Assembly: GCF_014652835.1 (NCBI RefSeq)
Contig: NZ_BMZO01000001.1
Span: 62,001 to 126,000 of the forward strand
Reading direction: 5' to 3'
From: Limoniibacter endophyticus
GTDB taxonomy: Bacteria; Pseudomonadota; Alphaproteobacteria; Rhizobiales; Rhizobiaceae
Length of the DNA: 64,000 bases
The translations under genes were made by a program, and so were the position numbers. Below, in pieces: positions 20,396 through 29,568 of this stretch. The notes beneath the pieces were generated by a model, which had not been told where the DNA came from, did no database searches, and saw only the letters and a list, made by a program, of their open reading frames with translations. How positions within the stretch are numbered: position 1 is the stretch's first letter; each line of letters starts with the position of its first letter.

Positions 20396-22606
20396 TTATC
20401 CTTCCATGAAGCCGGGGAACCAGCTTTCATGCGCTTCTCTCAGTGCTTCGACAGATATGGCACGCGACTCACCCAGTTTCAATTCCTTGCCGCCAGTGGT
20501 GCCAAGTTCGTGAGCCGTCAAAGAAGCTGCCTTTGCAGCCTCGATTACGGCTGCCGCATCGGCCCTGGAGACGGTCAGAACGTAGCGACCTTGATCTTCG
20601 CCGAAGAACTGAGCCGCGAGATTGCCCCCAGGCGCCTTGATTTCAGCACCGACACTGCCTGCAATTGCCATTTCTGCCAGCGCGATAGCAAGGCCGCCAT
20701 CGGAAACATCATGAACGCATTTGGTGGTGCCAGACTTGATGAGACCGCGGACGAATTCGCCGGCGCGGCGCTCGTGATCGAGGTCCACATGCGGCGCAGG
20801 ACCTTCGGTCACACCAAGCGAGTCGCGTAAATAAATGGACTGGCCCAGATGCGTGCCCCATGCCTCGTCCTTGCCGATCAGCAGGATCGCACGGCCTTCA
20901 CCATCGAAGGCAGTGCGGCTCATGGCTGCATAGTCGGCCAGCAGGCCTACGCCGCCAATCGTCGGCGTAGGCAGAATAGCTATGCCGTTGGTCTCGTTAT
21001 AGAGCGAGACATTCCCTGAGACGATGGGGAAGTCGAGGGCACGGCAGGCTTCGCCAATACCTTCGATGGCTTTGACGAGCTGGCCCATGATTTCTGGCTT
21101 TTCGGGGTTGCCGAAGTTCAGATTGTCGGTTGCGGCAAGCGGTAGAGCGCCGGTTGCGGTGATATTGCGCCAGCATTCAGCAACAGCCTGCTTGCCGCCT
21201 TCGAATGGATCGGCCTCGCAATAGCGCGGCGTCACGTCCGAGGAAAAGGCGAGCGCCTTCTTCTCGTGGCCGTCGACACGAACCACGCCAGCATCGCCGC
21301 CCGGAATCTGGAGCGAATTGCCCTGGATGAGCGTGTCATATTGTTCCCAAACCCAGCGACGGCTCGAGAGGTTCGCCGTGTTCAGCAATGAAAGCAGCGT
21401 ATCGGCAACATCGACATCGGCGTAGGCGGCGGCGTCGATATCCGACGCGACCTTGGGCGCAATCCAGGGGCGATCATATTCAGGAGCCTCGTCACCCAAT
21501 TCCTTGATCGGGAGATTGGCGACTTCCTCGCCTTGATGGATGACGCGGAAACGCAGATCATCGGTAGTCTTGCCAACAATAGCGAAATCCAGACCCCACT
21601 TGACGAAGATTGCCTTGGCTTCCTCTTCCTTCTCCGGACGAAGCACCATGAGCATGCGTTCCTGGCTTTCCGAGAGCATCATTTCGTAGGCGCTCATGCG
21701 CTCCTCGCGCACTGGCACCTGGTCGAGCTGCAGCTCGATACCCAGGTCACCCTTGGCGCCCATCTCTACAGCCGAGCAGGTGAGGCCGGCAGCCCCCATA
21801 TCCTGAATCGCGATCACGGCACCGGTTGCCATCAGTTCGAGACAGGCTTCAAGCAGGCATTTTTCAGTGAAAGGATCGCCAACCTGAACCGTAGGACGCT
21901 TTTCCTCGATCTTGTCGTCGAATTCCGCAGAAGCCATCGTGGCTCCGCCGACGCCGTCGCGGCCCGTCTTGGCACCGAGATAAACCACGGGGAGGCCGAC
22001 GCCCTTGGCCTGAGACAGGAAGATGCCGTCGGTCTTGGCAAGGCCGGCAGCGAAGGCGTTCACCAAACAGTTGCCATTGTAGCGCGCATCGAAATTCACC
22101 TCGCCGCCAACGGTTGGAACGCCGAAGGAATTCCCATAGCCTCCCACGCCAGCAACGACGCCCGAAACCAGATGGCGCGTCTTCGGATGCGACGGCTCAC
22201 CGAAGCGCAGCGCGTTCATGGCTGCAATGGGACGCGCGCCCATGGTGAAAACGTCGCGCAAGATGCCGCCAACGCCGGTTGCCGCCCCCTGATATGGCTC
22301 GATGTAAGATGGGTGATTATGGCTTTCCATCTTGAACACAACGCAATCGCCATCACCAATATCGACGACACCCGCATTTTCGCCCGGACCCTGGATAACC
22401 TGCGGACCCTTGGTTGGCAGCGTGCGCAACCAGCGCTTGGACGACTTGTAGGAGCAGTGCTCGTTCCACATGGCAGAGAATATGCCAAGTTCGGTATAGC
22501 TCGGCTCACGGCCGATCAGGTCGAGAATACGCTGATATTCGTCCGGCTTCAGGCCATGTGCGGCGATGAGCTCTTCGGTAATGGCGATGGAATTGGAAAT
22601 GGTCAT
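20396..22606 (-). CDS. purL: Phosphoribosylformylglycinamidine synthase subunit PurL (small type)
   Basis: ATP-dependent synthetase subunit that converts FGAR to FGAM with ammonia from PurQ, assisted by PurS. 736 residues, the small-PurL type that needs separate PurS and PurQ, both present at 25.5-26.5 kb. Motifs: [11 protein letters not shown] near residue 48, the ATP/Mg region [39 protein letters not shown], and two repeated AIRS-like halves. ATG at 22606. It heads the purL-bolA-grxD unit. Confidence 0.97.
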   Translation of the reverse strand: MTISNSIAITEELIAAHGLKPDEYQRILDLIGREPSYTELGIFSAMWNEHCSYKSSKRWLRTLPTKGPQVIQGPGENAGVVDIGDGDCVVFKMESHNHPSYIEPYQGAATGVGGILRDVFTMGARPIAAMNALRFGEPSHPKTRHLVSGVVAGVGGYGNSFGVPTVGGEVNFDARYNGNCLVNAFAAGLAKTDGIFLSQAKGVGLPVVYLGAKTGRDGVGGATMASAEFDDKIEEKRPTVQVGDPFTEKCLLEACLELMATGAVIAIQDMGAAGLTCSAVEMGAKGDLGIELQLDQVPVREERMSAYEMMLSESQERMLMVLRPEKEEEAKAIFVKWGLDFAIVGKTTDDLRFRVIHQGEEVANLPIKELGDEAPEYDRPWIAPKVASDIDAAAYADVDVADTLLSLLNTANLSSRRWVWEQYDTLIQGNSLQIPGGDAGVVRVDGHEKKALAFSSDVTPRYCEADPFEGGKQAVAECWRNITATGALPLAATDNLNFGNPEKPEIMGQLVKAIEGIGEACRALDFPIVSGNVSLYNETNGIAILPTPTIGGVGLLADYAAMSRTAFDGEGRAILLIGKDEAWGTHLGQSIYLRDSLGVTEGPAPHVDLDHERRAGEFVRGLIKSGTTKCVHDVSDGGLAIALAEMAIAGSVGAEIKAPGGNLAAQFFGEDQGRYVLTVSRADAAAVIEAAKAASLTAHELGTTGGKELKLGESRAISVEALREAHESWFPGFMEG

Positions 22607-22734
22607 CTGCTGCCGTCTGCTCTTGCAAAGAGGGGAGATATTGGTCGCCTCTTTAGCCTATGCGCGAGGATGGTGCGACAGGAAAGTGCAGCTTTTCCGA
22701 AGCAAAACGCGCCTTTGCTCGGCCAAACACTGGC

Positions 22735-24144
22735 TCAGGCGAAACTTTCATGGCCAATCTCACCGCTGTCCAGAAGGCGCGTGATCGTTGCGAAACCGTC
22801 TGCGACGCTATCGCGACAGCGTGGCGACGAAAAACCGAGCCTTACCCGGTGGAAGGCCGTCGAAAGACGGGCCGATTTGAACTCGTCCTCATCGTCGATC
22901 AGGATGCCGGCATCGAGTGCAGCCTGTTTGAACGTGCCTGAAAGCCAGGGATCGGGAAGCTTCAGCCAAAGAAACGGAAGGCATGGCTGCGAAACAAAAC
23001 CATGATTGCCGAGCGCCTTGCGTGCAATGGAGACGCGTTCTGCGACTTCAAGGCGTGACCGGTCGCGCAATTCCTCCGCTGCTGCGGACATGACGAGCTG
23101 GGCCGCGGTTTCTGCCATGAGAAACGGCATGCCACCCGTCATCATGCCATGTGCGATACGGATGCGGTCGGCGTAATGAGGTGGGCAGGCGATCCACGCA
23201 CCGCGTACGCCGGCTGCTACAGATTTGGACAAGCCGCCGACGAGGAAGGTGCGCTCCGGCGCAAACTCGGCCAGATATGGCGTCGGGTCGAGGCTGATCG
23301 AGCCGTAGAGGTCATCCTCGATGAGAAAGACGTTGAACCGGCGGGCAATTTCCGCGATAGCCCGGCGACGTTCCAGGGGTAGGCGGGCGGCGGTGGGATT
23401 TTGCGCTGACGGCATGAGGAAAGCCACCTTCGGATGCTGCTGCGCGCAGACATGCTCGAATTCCTCCGGAATCATGCCCTGATCATCACTGGCAACTGTG
23501 ATTGATCTGCGGCCGATCAGGTTGGCTGTGCGGTGGATCTGTGCGTAGGTCAGCTCTTCGAAAACAATCTTGTCGCCTGCGGCGGTGATTGCCGCAATGA
23601 TAGAGCAGACGCCCGCGTGAGCTCCAAGCGTGGGTACAATATCCGCCGTATCGGGAACGAATGCACCCTTCGACAACCATTGCTTTCCTGCTTCGAACCA
23701 ATGATCCGGATATGTACGTGTATAAAAAGGCACAAAGTCCGGGTTACTGTGCGTCACGCCGGTGACGATTTCATCCATGATCGCAGCCTGTCCGACATCG
23801 GGAGCACTTGTTGCGTCGAAACGTAGCTTGCCGAGAGTAGGGTGATTTTGTCGGACTCCGGCGATAACCTCGGCTTTGGACGTGGGGCGTGGAGGTTGCT
23901 GCCTGGCAAGTACATAGGTGCCGCGCCCGACTTCGCCACTGATCAAACCGCGCTGCCGAGCAATCGCATATGCCCGCCCGACCGTGCCTACGGTCACCCC
24001 GATATCATAAGCGAGATCACGCTGTGGCGGCAGCTTTTCTCCGTGAGCCAGAGCTCCGGCTGCGATTGCCCGTTCGATGTGATCGGCAAGTCGTAGATAT
24101 ATCGGACCCTCGCCGTCGGGAACTGATTGTATCCATTTTGTCAT
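22735..24144 (-). CDS. MocR/GabR-type transcription regulator (GntR HTH + aminotransferase domain)
   Basis: 469 residues. N-terminal winged helix of the GntR family (YLRLADHIERAIAAGAL...LPPQRDLAYDIGVTVGTVGRAYAIARQRGLISGEVGRGTYV), then a fold-type I aminotransferase-like domain that binds PLP through the lysine in VGGLSKSVAAG; other marks are PTLGAHAG, SAQNPTAARLP and EDDLYGSI. Such proteins sense PLP or an amino compound and control vitamin B6, GABA or transport genes. Start ATG at 24144; the ORF extension beyond it is not used. Divergent from the DUF1127 gene, with direct repeats between them that may be its operator. Target unknown. Confidence 0.88.
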   Translation of the reverse strand: MTKWIQSVPDGEGPIYLRLADHIERAIAAGALAHGEKLPPQRDLAYDIGVTVGTVGRAYAIARQRGLISGEVGRGTYVLARQQPPRPTSKAEVIAGVRQNHPTLGKLRFDATSAPDVGQAAIMDEIVTGVTHSNPDFVPFYTRTYPDHWFEAGKQWLSKGAFVPDTADIVPTLGAHAGVCSIIAAITAAGDKIVFEELTYAQIHRTANLIGRRSITVASDDQGMIPEEFEHVCAQQHPKVAFLMPSAQNPTAARLPLERRRAIAEIARRFNVFLIEDDLYGSISLDPTPYLAEFAPERTFLVGGLSKSVAAGVRGAWIACPPHYADRIRIAHGMMTGGMPFLMAETAAQLVMSAAAEELRDRSRLEVAERVSIARKALGNHGFVSQPCLPFLWLKLPDPWLSGTFKQAALDAGILIDDEDEFKSARLSTAFHRVRLGFSSPRCRDSVADGFATITRLLDSGEIGHESFA

Positions 24145-24146
24145 GG

Positions 24147-24185
24147 TGACAATTACGTATTTTACTTTGAGATAAGTGTCAATTA
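24147..24185. promoter_or_regulatory. Direct repeats in the MocR/DUF1127 divergent promoter
   Basis: TGACAATTA at 24147-24155 and TGTCAATTA at 24177-24185 are direct repeats exactly 30 bases apart (about three helical turns) and start 3 bases upstream of the regulator's ATG. MocR-family regulators typically bind direct repeats, so this is a candidate operator. Confidence 0.5.
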
Positions 24186-24227
24186 TCAGAATTGCATCCC
24201 ATGTTCCTGCGCGAAGCGAGAATATAA

Positions 24228-24473
24228 ATGAGTACAATAGATACAATTTCGTCCGGTCCCGTCCCAACGAGGCGCGGGATAGTCAGCGCGCCATCGCGTC
24301 TCATCATCCGCACATTGATCACGGTGAGCGATTGGGTTTCAAACTGTGCTGAACGCCGTCGCTCGCGCCGTGCTCTCGCAGCACTTAGTGATGAGCATCT
24401 ACGCGATATCGGTCTTTCTCGCGCAGACGCTGCCAATGAGGCGAATGTGCCGTTCTGGCGCTCAAGTCGCTAG
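24228..24473 (+). CDS. DUF1127 (YjiS-like) small protein
   Basis: 81 residues. The C-terminal half carries the DUF1127 signature: a basic helix followed by RRALAALSDEHLRDIGLSRADA. In alphaproteobacteria, short DUF1127 proteins influence RNA maturation and phosphate/carbon metabolism, but this longer version has no assigned role. The first 40 residues are Ser/Thr/Arg-rich with a possible amphipathic helix (LIIRTLITVSDWV). Divergent from the MocR regulator. Its stop is 4 bases from the convergent Pr6Pr gene end. Confidence 0.85.
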   Translation: MSTIDTISSGPVPTRRGIVSAPSRLIIRTLITVSDWVSNCAERRRSRRALAALSDEHLRDIGLSRADAANEANVPFWRSSR

Positions 24474-24477
24474 CAAA

Positions 24478-25098
24478 TCACCGCCGCAATCGGGCAATCG
24501 CACGGTCGGCGACGATGAACATGAGGCTGATCAGAAAGAAGAAGATGCTCATTGTCAGCACACCCTTGCCGACATGCGCCCATCCTCCGTTGCCGGGATC
24601 GATAAAGGGATAGGGCATTTCGTCAACGATGATCCAGCGCACGCAGATCAAAAGGAAGTAGAGAAGCGGATAGGTCAGCCAGGGTGCAAGGTCGCGGAGC
24701 TTCACCGTGCCGTCTGCCGCAAAGATTGCCCACCAGAGCACGAATACCGGCGGGCAGATATAATGCAAAAGAATGTCTGCCGTCAGGAACCAGCCTCGTG
24801 GCGCGTACAGGCCGGCAAGCATCGTTGCGTAGACGATCATGACCAGCGCGATCGAGGTGGCGGCGCAAGCGCGAACCGGCGGACGCGTGAAGAACTCCGG
24901 CTTGCCGCGCAAATACGCGACATAGACCAGAACAACGTAGATGTTCGTCAGAATGGTAAAGAACGAGAAATAGAAGACGAGGCTGGCGAAAAAACCGCGA
25001 CCCGTTTCCATGGACTCCGGGATAGTTATCGAAAACTGAATGAGCAGGGCGGCCAGTCCGAGAACAAGACCGATGCGGGCAAGAAGACGCCCGCCCAT
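24478..25098 (-). CDS. Pr6Pr-family integral membrane protein
   Basis: 206 residues with six likely membrane spans, matching the Pr6Pr (FAR-17a/AIG1-like) group: YFSFFTILTNIYVVLVYVAY, then ATMLAGLYAPRGWFLTADILLHYICPPVFVLWW, WLTYPLLYFLLICVRW and YPFIDPGNGGW. The conserved His of LLHY and the Thr/Asn of the TILTN motif may be an active site, as in AIG1-type hydrolases of eukaryotes; the bacterial function is unknown. Start ATG at 25098, overlapping the upstream lipoprotein stop, so the two are translationally coupled. Confidence 0.8.
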   Translation of the reverse strand: MGGRLLARIGLVLGLAALLIQFSITIPESMETGRGFFASLVFYFSFFTILTNIYVVLVYVAYLRGKPEFFTRPPVRACAATSIALVMIVYATMLAGLYAPRGWFLTADILLHYICPPVFVLWWAIFAADGTVKLRDLAPWLTYPLLYFLLICVRWIIVDEMPYPFIDPGNGGWAHVGKGVLTMSIFFFLISLMFIVADRAIARLRR

Positions 25099-25099
25099 T

Positions 25100-25510
25100 T
25101 TAGGCAGCCTTGCCGCAGGCATTGTTGCCATGCGCCCAATTTCGGATGTCGGCTGCGATACGGCTGCCTTGCGGGCTCTCCATCAGAGGGCCGAAGGCTT
25201 CAAGCCGTGCGGGAGTACCTTCTGCGTGCACGACGAGGAGTGGGCGGGATTCCGGGTTGCGCGCTGGTACAAGAAGGATGCGTGGGCGCCCGCTGTAGGA
25301 ATTCAACTCATTAGCCATGCGATATGGCTTGAATGCCGCATCACGTGAGGCAAACCAGCATTTCTGCGCGGCAATCGCTATGCGCTCCATAGTCGGAAGT
25401 GCGGCGCTGGTGGATGATGTTGCGATAGATCCGGGACCTGTCGCTGAAGACTGGCATGCCGCCAGCAAGCCTAAAGCGAGAAGGGCAGAAAGAGATGCAT
25501 GTCGAATCAT
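25100..25510 (-). CDS. Small hypothetical lipoprotein
   Basis: 136 residues. Signal peptide with lipobox LLAAC (Cys19), then a Ser/Thr-rich linker. A small domain with two further cysteines (KCWFASRD and NNACGKAA) could form a disulfide in the periplasm. A short conserved-looking stretch, PRILLVPARNPESRPLLVVHAEG, suggests a beta-sheet fold. I do not recognise the family. It sits between purQ and the Pr6Pr gene on the same strand, with the Pr6Pr start overlapping its stop. Confidence 0.75.
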   Translation of the reverse strand: MIRHASLSALLALGLLAACQSSATGPGSIATSSTSAALPTMERIAIAAQKCWFASRDAAFKPYRMANELNSYSGRPRILLVPARNPESRPLLVVHAEGTPARLEAFGPLMESPQGSRIAADIRNWAHGNNACGKAA

Positions 25511-25536
25511 TTCATTCTGCTCGCTTTTGGAAGTGA

Positions 25537-26205
25537 TCAGGCTGCCTGACTAATTGCGCTTTCGAAGATGCCGCGACCATCGCTGCCGCCATGCGCCGCT
25601 TCGATCAGGTTTTCCGGGTGTGGCATCATGCCAAGCACATTACCGGCCTTGTTGGTGATGCCGGCAATGTCGTCTATCGATCCGTTGGGGTTCGTGTCTT
25701 CGGCATAGCGGAACAGGATCTGACCATTATCCTTGAGTGCGGACAACGTATCGGCATCCGCGAAATAATTGCCGTCATGATGTGCCACGGGACACCGAAC
25801 GATCTGTCCCTGCGTATAGGTGCTGGTAAACCGGGTAGAAGCATTGGTGACTTCGAGCTTAACTTCGCGGCAGACGAAGCGCAGCGAGCTGTTGCGCATC
25901 AGCGCGCCCGGCAGGAGCCCCGCTTCAATCAGGATCTGGAAGCCATTGCAGACGCCAATGACAGGAACGCCCTTCGCAGCCTTCTCGGCGACGGCACGCA
26001 GAACCGGCATTCGTGCGGCGATGGCACCGCATCGCAGATAATCGCCATAGGAGAAGCCGCCGGGGATGACGATCAGATCGACATCCGGGATCGTCGTGTC
26101 CGTTTCCCATACCGTAAGCGGCTTCTGGCCGGAAATCTTGGTCAGGGCCGCGATCATGTCGCGATCACGATTGAGACCGGGGAGGAGGACGACAGCGGCT
26201 TTCAT
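25537..26205 (-). CDS. purQ: Phosphoribosylformylglycinamidine synthase subunit PurQ
   Basis: Class I glutamine amidotransferase that supplies ammonia to PurL. 222 residues; catalytic Cys in [10 protein letters not shown], His-Glu pair in [10 protein letters not shown], and the N-terminal [13 protein letters not shown] typical of PurQ. Lies 50 bases after purS, same strand. The gene set purC-purS-purQ plus purL fits the three-subunit FGAM synthase. Confidence 0.96.
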   Translation of the reverse strand: MKAAVVLLPGLNRDRDMIAALTKISGQKPLTVWETDTTIPDVDLIVIPGGFSYGDYLRCGAIAARMPVLRAVAEKAAKGVPVIGVCNGFQILIEAGLLPGALMRNSSLRFVCREVKLEVTNASTRFTSTYTQGQIVRCPVAHHDGNYFADADTLSALKDNGQILFRYAEDTNPNGSIDDIAGITNKAGNVLGMMPHPENLIEAAHGGSDGRGIFESAISQAA

Positions 26206-26255
26206 GATGGCGTACCGTACTGGAGAGAGTGACTATGTCGCGAACCTGTAACGGG

Positions 26256-26498
26256 TCAGGCGACCTCGACAGTGTAATTTTCGATGACCGTATTCGCCAG
26301 CAGCTTTTCGCACATGGCTTCGACGTCCTTGCGGACCTTGTCCTTGTCTGAACCTTCGACGGCAATATCGAAAACCTTACCCTGACGAATTTCGCCAAGA
26401 CCCTGGAAGCCCAGACCATCGAGCGCATGGCCGATGGCCTTGCCCTGGGGATCGAGAACACCGTTCTTGAGGGTGACGACGACGCGGGCTTTGATCAC
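26256..26498 (-). CDS. purS: Phosphoribosylformylglycinamidine synthase subunit PurS
   Basis: The small third subunit that bridges PurQ and PurL. 80 residues if started at GTG 26498 (GGAG upstream), which gives the usual family length and N-terminus (IKARVVVTLKNGVLDPQGKAI). The open frame continues upstream to 26618, but that extension overlaps purC and has no PurS features. LGEIRQGKVFDIAVEG is the second conserved block. Located between purC and purQ. Confidence 0.93.
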   Translation of the reverse strand: MIKARVVVTLKNGVLDPQGKAIGHALDGLGFQGLGEIRQGKVFDIAVEGSDKDKVRKDVEAMCEKLLANTVIENYTVEVA

Positions 26499-26544
26499 GT
26501 TTGTATGCTCCGGCAATTTGTAAACGAGGGAGAGAAACGCAAGC

Positions 26545-27336
26545 TCAATGCTGCGTTTCGTTACCGTCGGAAGAAGCGACGAGGACAGGACCCGTCGGGC
26601 GGTTGGCATCGGTTTCATTCATGATTCCGAGGCGGCGCGCCACTTCCTGATAGGCTTCAACCAAGCCGCCAAGATCGCGACGGAACCGGTCCTTGTCCAT
26701 CTTTTCCTTGGTGGCGACGTCCCATAGGCGGCAGGAATCCGGCGAAATTTCGTCGGCCAGCACGATACGCATCAGATCGCCTTCGAACAAACGGCCGCAC
26801 TCGATCTTGAAATCGACCAGTTGGATGCCAGCGCCGAGGAACAGGCCGGAGAGGAAGTCGTTGATGCGGATCGCCATCGCCATGATGTCGTCCAGTTCCT
26901 GCGGGCTCGCCCAGCCAAAAGCGGTGATATGCTCTTCGGATACCATCGGATCGTCGAGCGCGTCAGCCTTGTAATAGAACTCGATGATCGAGCGGGGCAG
27001 AACGGTGCCTTCTTCAAGGCCGAGCCGCTTGGCAAGAGAGCCGGCAGCCACGTTGCGCACGACAACCTCCAGCGGGATGATCTCGACTTCCCGGATCAGT
27101 TGCTCACGCATGTTGAGGCGGCGAATAAAATGGGTCGGAATGCCGATCTGGTTCAACTGAGTGAAGATATATTCCGAGATACGATTGTTCAGGACGCCCT
27201 TGCCATCGATCACCTCGTGCTTTTTGGCGTTGAAGGCGGTGGCATCATCCTTGAAGAACTGGACCAGGGTGCCAGGCTCGGGTCCCTCATAGAGGATCTT
27301 TGCCTTGCCTTCATAAATGCGACGGCGACGGTTCAT
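26545..27336 (-). CDS. purC: SAICAR synthetase (phosphoribosylaminoimidazole-succinocarboxamide synthase)
   Basis: Ligates aspartate to CAIR in purine synthesis. 263 residues starting at ATG 27336; the in-frame extension to 27432 is not family-like. Signatures: [48 protein letters not shown] (Mg/ATP site) and [14 protein letters not shown]. The C-terminus carries about ten extra residues beyond the usual end. First gene of the purC-purS-purQ run. Confidence 0.97.
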   Translation of the reverse strand: MNRRRRIYEGKAKILYEGPEPGTLVQFFKDDATAFNAKKHEVIDGKGVLNNRISEYIFTQLNQIGIPTHFIRRLNMREQLIREVEIIPLEVVVRNVAAGSLAKRLGLEEGTVLPRSIIEFYYKADALDDPMVSEEHITAFGWASPQELDDIMAMAIRINDFLSGLFLGAGIQLVDFKIECGRLFEGDLMRIVLADEISPDSCRLWDVATKEKMDKDRFRRDLGGLVEAYQEVARRLGIMNETDANRPTGPVLVASSDGNETQH

Positions 27337-27580
27337 GGAACTGACTTCTCTGTTATGCGGCCGGAAGCCGCTGCGCATGGATCGAACGCCCGCCTGAGCG
27401 TTTATGCGCGCAAATAGCGCAAACTGGGCCAAGCCTCAATCGGAATCGTTGAAAAGGACAATTTTCGGCGTAGAATCGTCCAATATTCATCCAGCTTCCA
27501 CAATGATACGGGAAGCTCTTCCCGTTATGGGCGAATTCGCGCTAATCTGGGATACAGAAATTTTTCGGAGATTTGCATAG

Positions 27581-27898
27581 ATGAGCATGAAGGACCGCGA
27601 AAAAGGCTACGAGAACAAGTTCGCCCACGATGAGGCGACCAAGTTCAAGGCTATCGCCCGCCGCAACAAGCTGCTCGGCCTTTGGGCGGCAGGCCAGCTC
27701 GGATATTCCGGCGAAGAAGCCGAGGCCTATGCCAAGGAAGTGGTTCTGGCGGATTTCGAGGAAGCAGGCGACAATGACGTTTTTCGCAAGGTGAGGAGCG
27801 ATTTCGAGAAGGCGCAGGTCGTCACCAGTGACGACCTGATTCATGCCAAGATGAATGAACTGCTGACGCAGGCCATTCAGGAAGTCGCAAACGACTGA
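27581..27898 (+). CDS. F1-ATPase zeta subunit / DUF1476 ATPase-inhibitor protein
   Basis: 105 residues, a match to the alphaproteobacterial zeta subunit that inhibits ATP hydrolysis by the F1FO-ATPase (described in Paracoccus). Signature block: KDREKGYENKFAHDEATKFK at the N-terminus (the inhibitory segment), RRNKLLGLWAAGQLG, and a helical C-terminal bundle. Start ATG at 27581, GGAG about 10 bases upstream; a second ATG lies two codons in. Monocistronic with a strong terminator; divergent from purC. Confidence 0.93.
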   Translation: MSMKDREKGYENKFAHDEATKFKAIARRNKLLGLWAAGQLGYSGEEAEAYAKEVVLADFEEAGDNDVFRKVRSDFEKAQVVTSDDLIHAKMNELLTQAIQEVAND

Positions 27899-27921
27899 TC
27901 CGTTTTCTGATCACGTAGCTG

Positions 27922-27950
27922 AAAAGGCACCCAGCCAGGGTGCCTTTTTC
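27922..27950. terminator. Bidirectional terminator between the zeta-subunit gene and the RBBP9-type hydrolase gene
   Basis: An 11-bp stem (27922-27932 with 27938-27948) with flanking A/T runs lies between convergent genes. Confidence 0.9.
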
Positions 27951-27955
27951 ATTGT

Positions 27956-28507
27956 TCAAAGCTTTGCCAGAAAATGCGCGAAAGTCAGTGTTCCTTCAGG
28001 CCAGGGACCGTGCCCGGACTGCGCATTTATATGTCCGGACTCTCCGGCATCCATGAGACGCGCGCCCCAGGCCTTGGCAATTTCCTCGGCTTTTTCGTAG
28101 CTCGAGAAAGGGTCGTTTCGGCTTGCGATGACCATGGTCGGGAACGGGAGGGCACCCTCCGGGTAGGGACCGAACGTTTGCAGATGTTGCGGGCGAATAC
28201 CGGGATTGGCAACGTCTGGCGGCGCGACAAAGAAAGCTCCCGCCACCTTGGACGTGTCAATAAGCGGAACTGCATGCACAACCGTCGGAATGCCGAGCGA
28301 ATGCGCAACAAAAACGACCGGCTTGGTCGCTTCCTCGACGGCTCTGACGACATTGGTCACCCAATCGTCACGAACCGGCTTTGACCATTCGGCCTGCTCG
28401 ACGCGCCGCGCGGTCGTCATCTTGGCCTCCCAACGGGTCTGCCAATGATCCGGTCCGGAATTTGTGTAACCAGGAACGATTAGGATATCTGCGTCTTTGA
28501 GTTTCAT
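27956..28507 (-). CDS. RBBP9/YdeN-family serine hydrolase (alpha/beta)
   Basis: 183 residues, from the ATG at 28507. Compact alpha/beta hydrolase of the RBBP9 group: VPGYTNSGPDHWQTRWE near the N-terminus, nucleophile Ser in VAHSLGIP, acid in IASRNDPFSSYEKA, and His in ESGHINAQSGHGPWPEG. The catalytic triad is complete. No signal peptide, so cytosolic. Substrate unknown. A longer in-frame start at 28591 has no family similarity. Confidence 0.9.
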   Translation of the reverse strand: MKLKDADILIVPGYTNSGPDHWQTRWEAKMTTARRVEQAEWSKPVRDDWVTNVVRAVEEATKPVVFVAHSLGIPTVVHAVPLIDTSKVAGAFFVAPPDVANPGIRPQHLQTFGPYPEGALPFPTMVIASRNDPFSSYEKAEEIAKAWGARLMDAGESGHINAQSGHGPWPEGTLTFAHFLAKL

Positions 28508-28696
28508 GGCAGCGCATTTAGAGCGGAGTTGGCTCCGTTGCAACAATTTCACATAGCGTTTTTCATGCAGCGAGTGGCAGGAGAGCTTCATTGACAGGCT
28601 GTTTCCATTTTAGATGCTTGTGATCTGGCCTGCTTCCTACGATTTTTGCAGCAACGAAGCCGCCTTATCCAGACGGTAACAACACGGGCAAAGATT

Positions 28697-29500
28697 ATGT
28701 CAAATCTCCCATTTTCGGCAACGACGCCAATTCATATCGGCTCGGTAGGCCTCATCGCCAAGGACGGCGAAAAGCTCTCGAGCTTCTATCGCAATCTGCT
28801 CGGGCTTGAAGAACTAAGCAATGATGGGAGCACGCGCATCCTGGGAACGCGCCAACGTCCGCTGCTGACCATAACGGAAGACAAGAACGCAGCGATTGCA
28901 CCGCGCGAGCGGGCAGGCTTGTTTCATACGGCGTTTCTCTTCAAGGACCGCGTCGATCTTTCCCGCTGGGTGGGACATGTTGCTGAAAAGCGCATTCGGA
29001 TCTCCGGCGCGTCGGATCATAATGTCAGCGAGGCTTTCTATCTCGATGATCCGGAAGGCAATGGCATCGAGGTCTATACGGACCGCGATGAGAATGGCTG
29101 GCGCTGGAATGATGGCCTCGTGGACATGGTGACCAAGCCGCTTGATATTCAGAACCTGATGGCCTTGGCAGAGAATGCAGACACCTGGATATCGGCACCG
29201 GACAATCTGGTGATCGGCCATGTGCATCTGAAGGTGGGCGAGATCTCGGCGGCCGAGACGTTCTGGACCGAAAAAGTCGGGCTGAAGACCGTGGCTTATT
29301 ACGGAGACAAGGCGGTCTTTCTCTCAAGCGGCGGCTATCATCACCATATAGCGGCGAACATCTGGGGAAGCGCGGGTGCAGGTGAACGACCAGAGGGCGA
29401 AACGGGTCTCGATTTTGTCGAACTCGTTTCCCGCAATCCTCTTAGTGCTTCGGCTTTTCGTGATCCCTGGGGCACGAAAATTCAGATCAGCACGAACTGA
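28697..29500 (+). CDS. Vicinal-oxygen-chelate (glyoxalase) family protein, CatE-like
   Basis: 267 residues with two VOC modules. Module 1 (about 12-140): IGSVGLIAKDGEKLSSFYRNLLGLEEL and YLDDPEGNGIEVYTDRD, where the Glu is a metal ligand. Module 2 (about 175-267): IGHVHLKVGEISAAETFWTEKVGLKT, GGYHHHIAANIWGS and a final FVEL...DPWGTKIQI. This layout matches catechol-2,3-dioxygenase-like proteins such as Bacillus CatE, with His and Glu metal ligands. The actual substrate is not evident. Start ATG at 28697. Divergent from the RBBP9-type hydrolase. Confidence 0.85.
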   Translation: MSNLPFSATTPIHIGSVGLIAKDGEKLSSFYRNLLGLEELSNDGSTRILGTRQRPLLTITEDKNAAIAPRERAGLFHTAFLFKDRVDLSRWVGHVAEKRIRISGASDHNVSEAFYLDDPEGNGIEVYTDRDENGWRWNDGLVDMVTKPLDIQNLMALAENADTWISAPDNLVIGHVHLKVGEISAAETFWTEKVGLKTVAYYGDKAVFLSSGGYHHHIAANIWGSAGAGERPEGETGLDFVELVSRNPLSASAFRDPWGTKIQISTN

Positions 29501-29537
29501 TTGAAGCCGTCGCTTTGAAATGGTGAGTTAAAAAATA

Positions 29538-29560
29538 GGAGGGCGGCTCGAGCCGCCCTT
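29538..29560 (-). terminator. Terminator of purB
   Basis: A perfect palindromic stem (GGGCGGCT/AGCCGCCC, 29540-29557) is followed on the minus strand by TCCTATTTTTTAAC. It lies just after the purB stop and also faces the glyoxalase gene end. Confidence 0.78.
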
Positions 29561-29568
29561 TCCATTGA

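Noticed and set aside
21533-23005. Plus-strand frame of 490 codons opposite purL and the MocR gene
   Set aside because: Long only because the antisense of high-GC genes is open; composition is His/Arg-rich and no motif is seen.
24346-25314. Plus-strand frame of 322 codons
   Set aside because: Antisense to Pr6Pr and lipoprotein genes, partly in the DUF1127 gene in another frame; highly charged translation.
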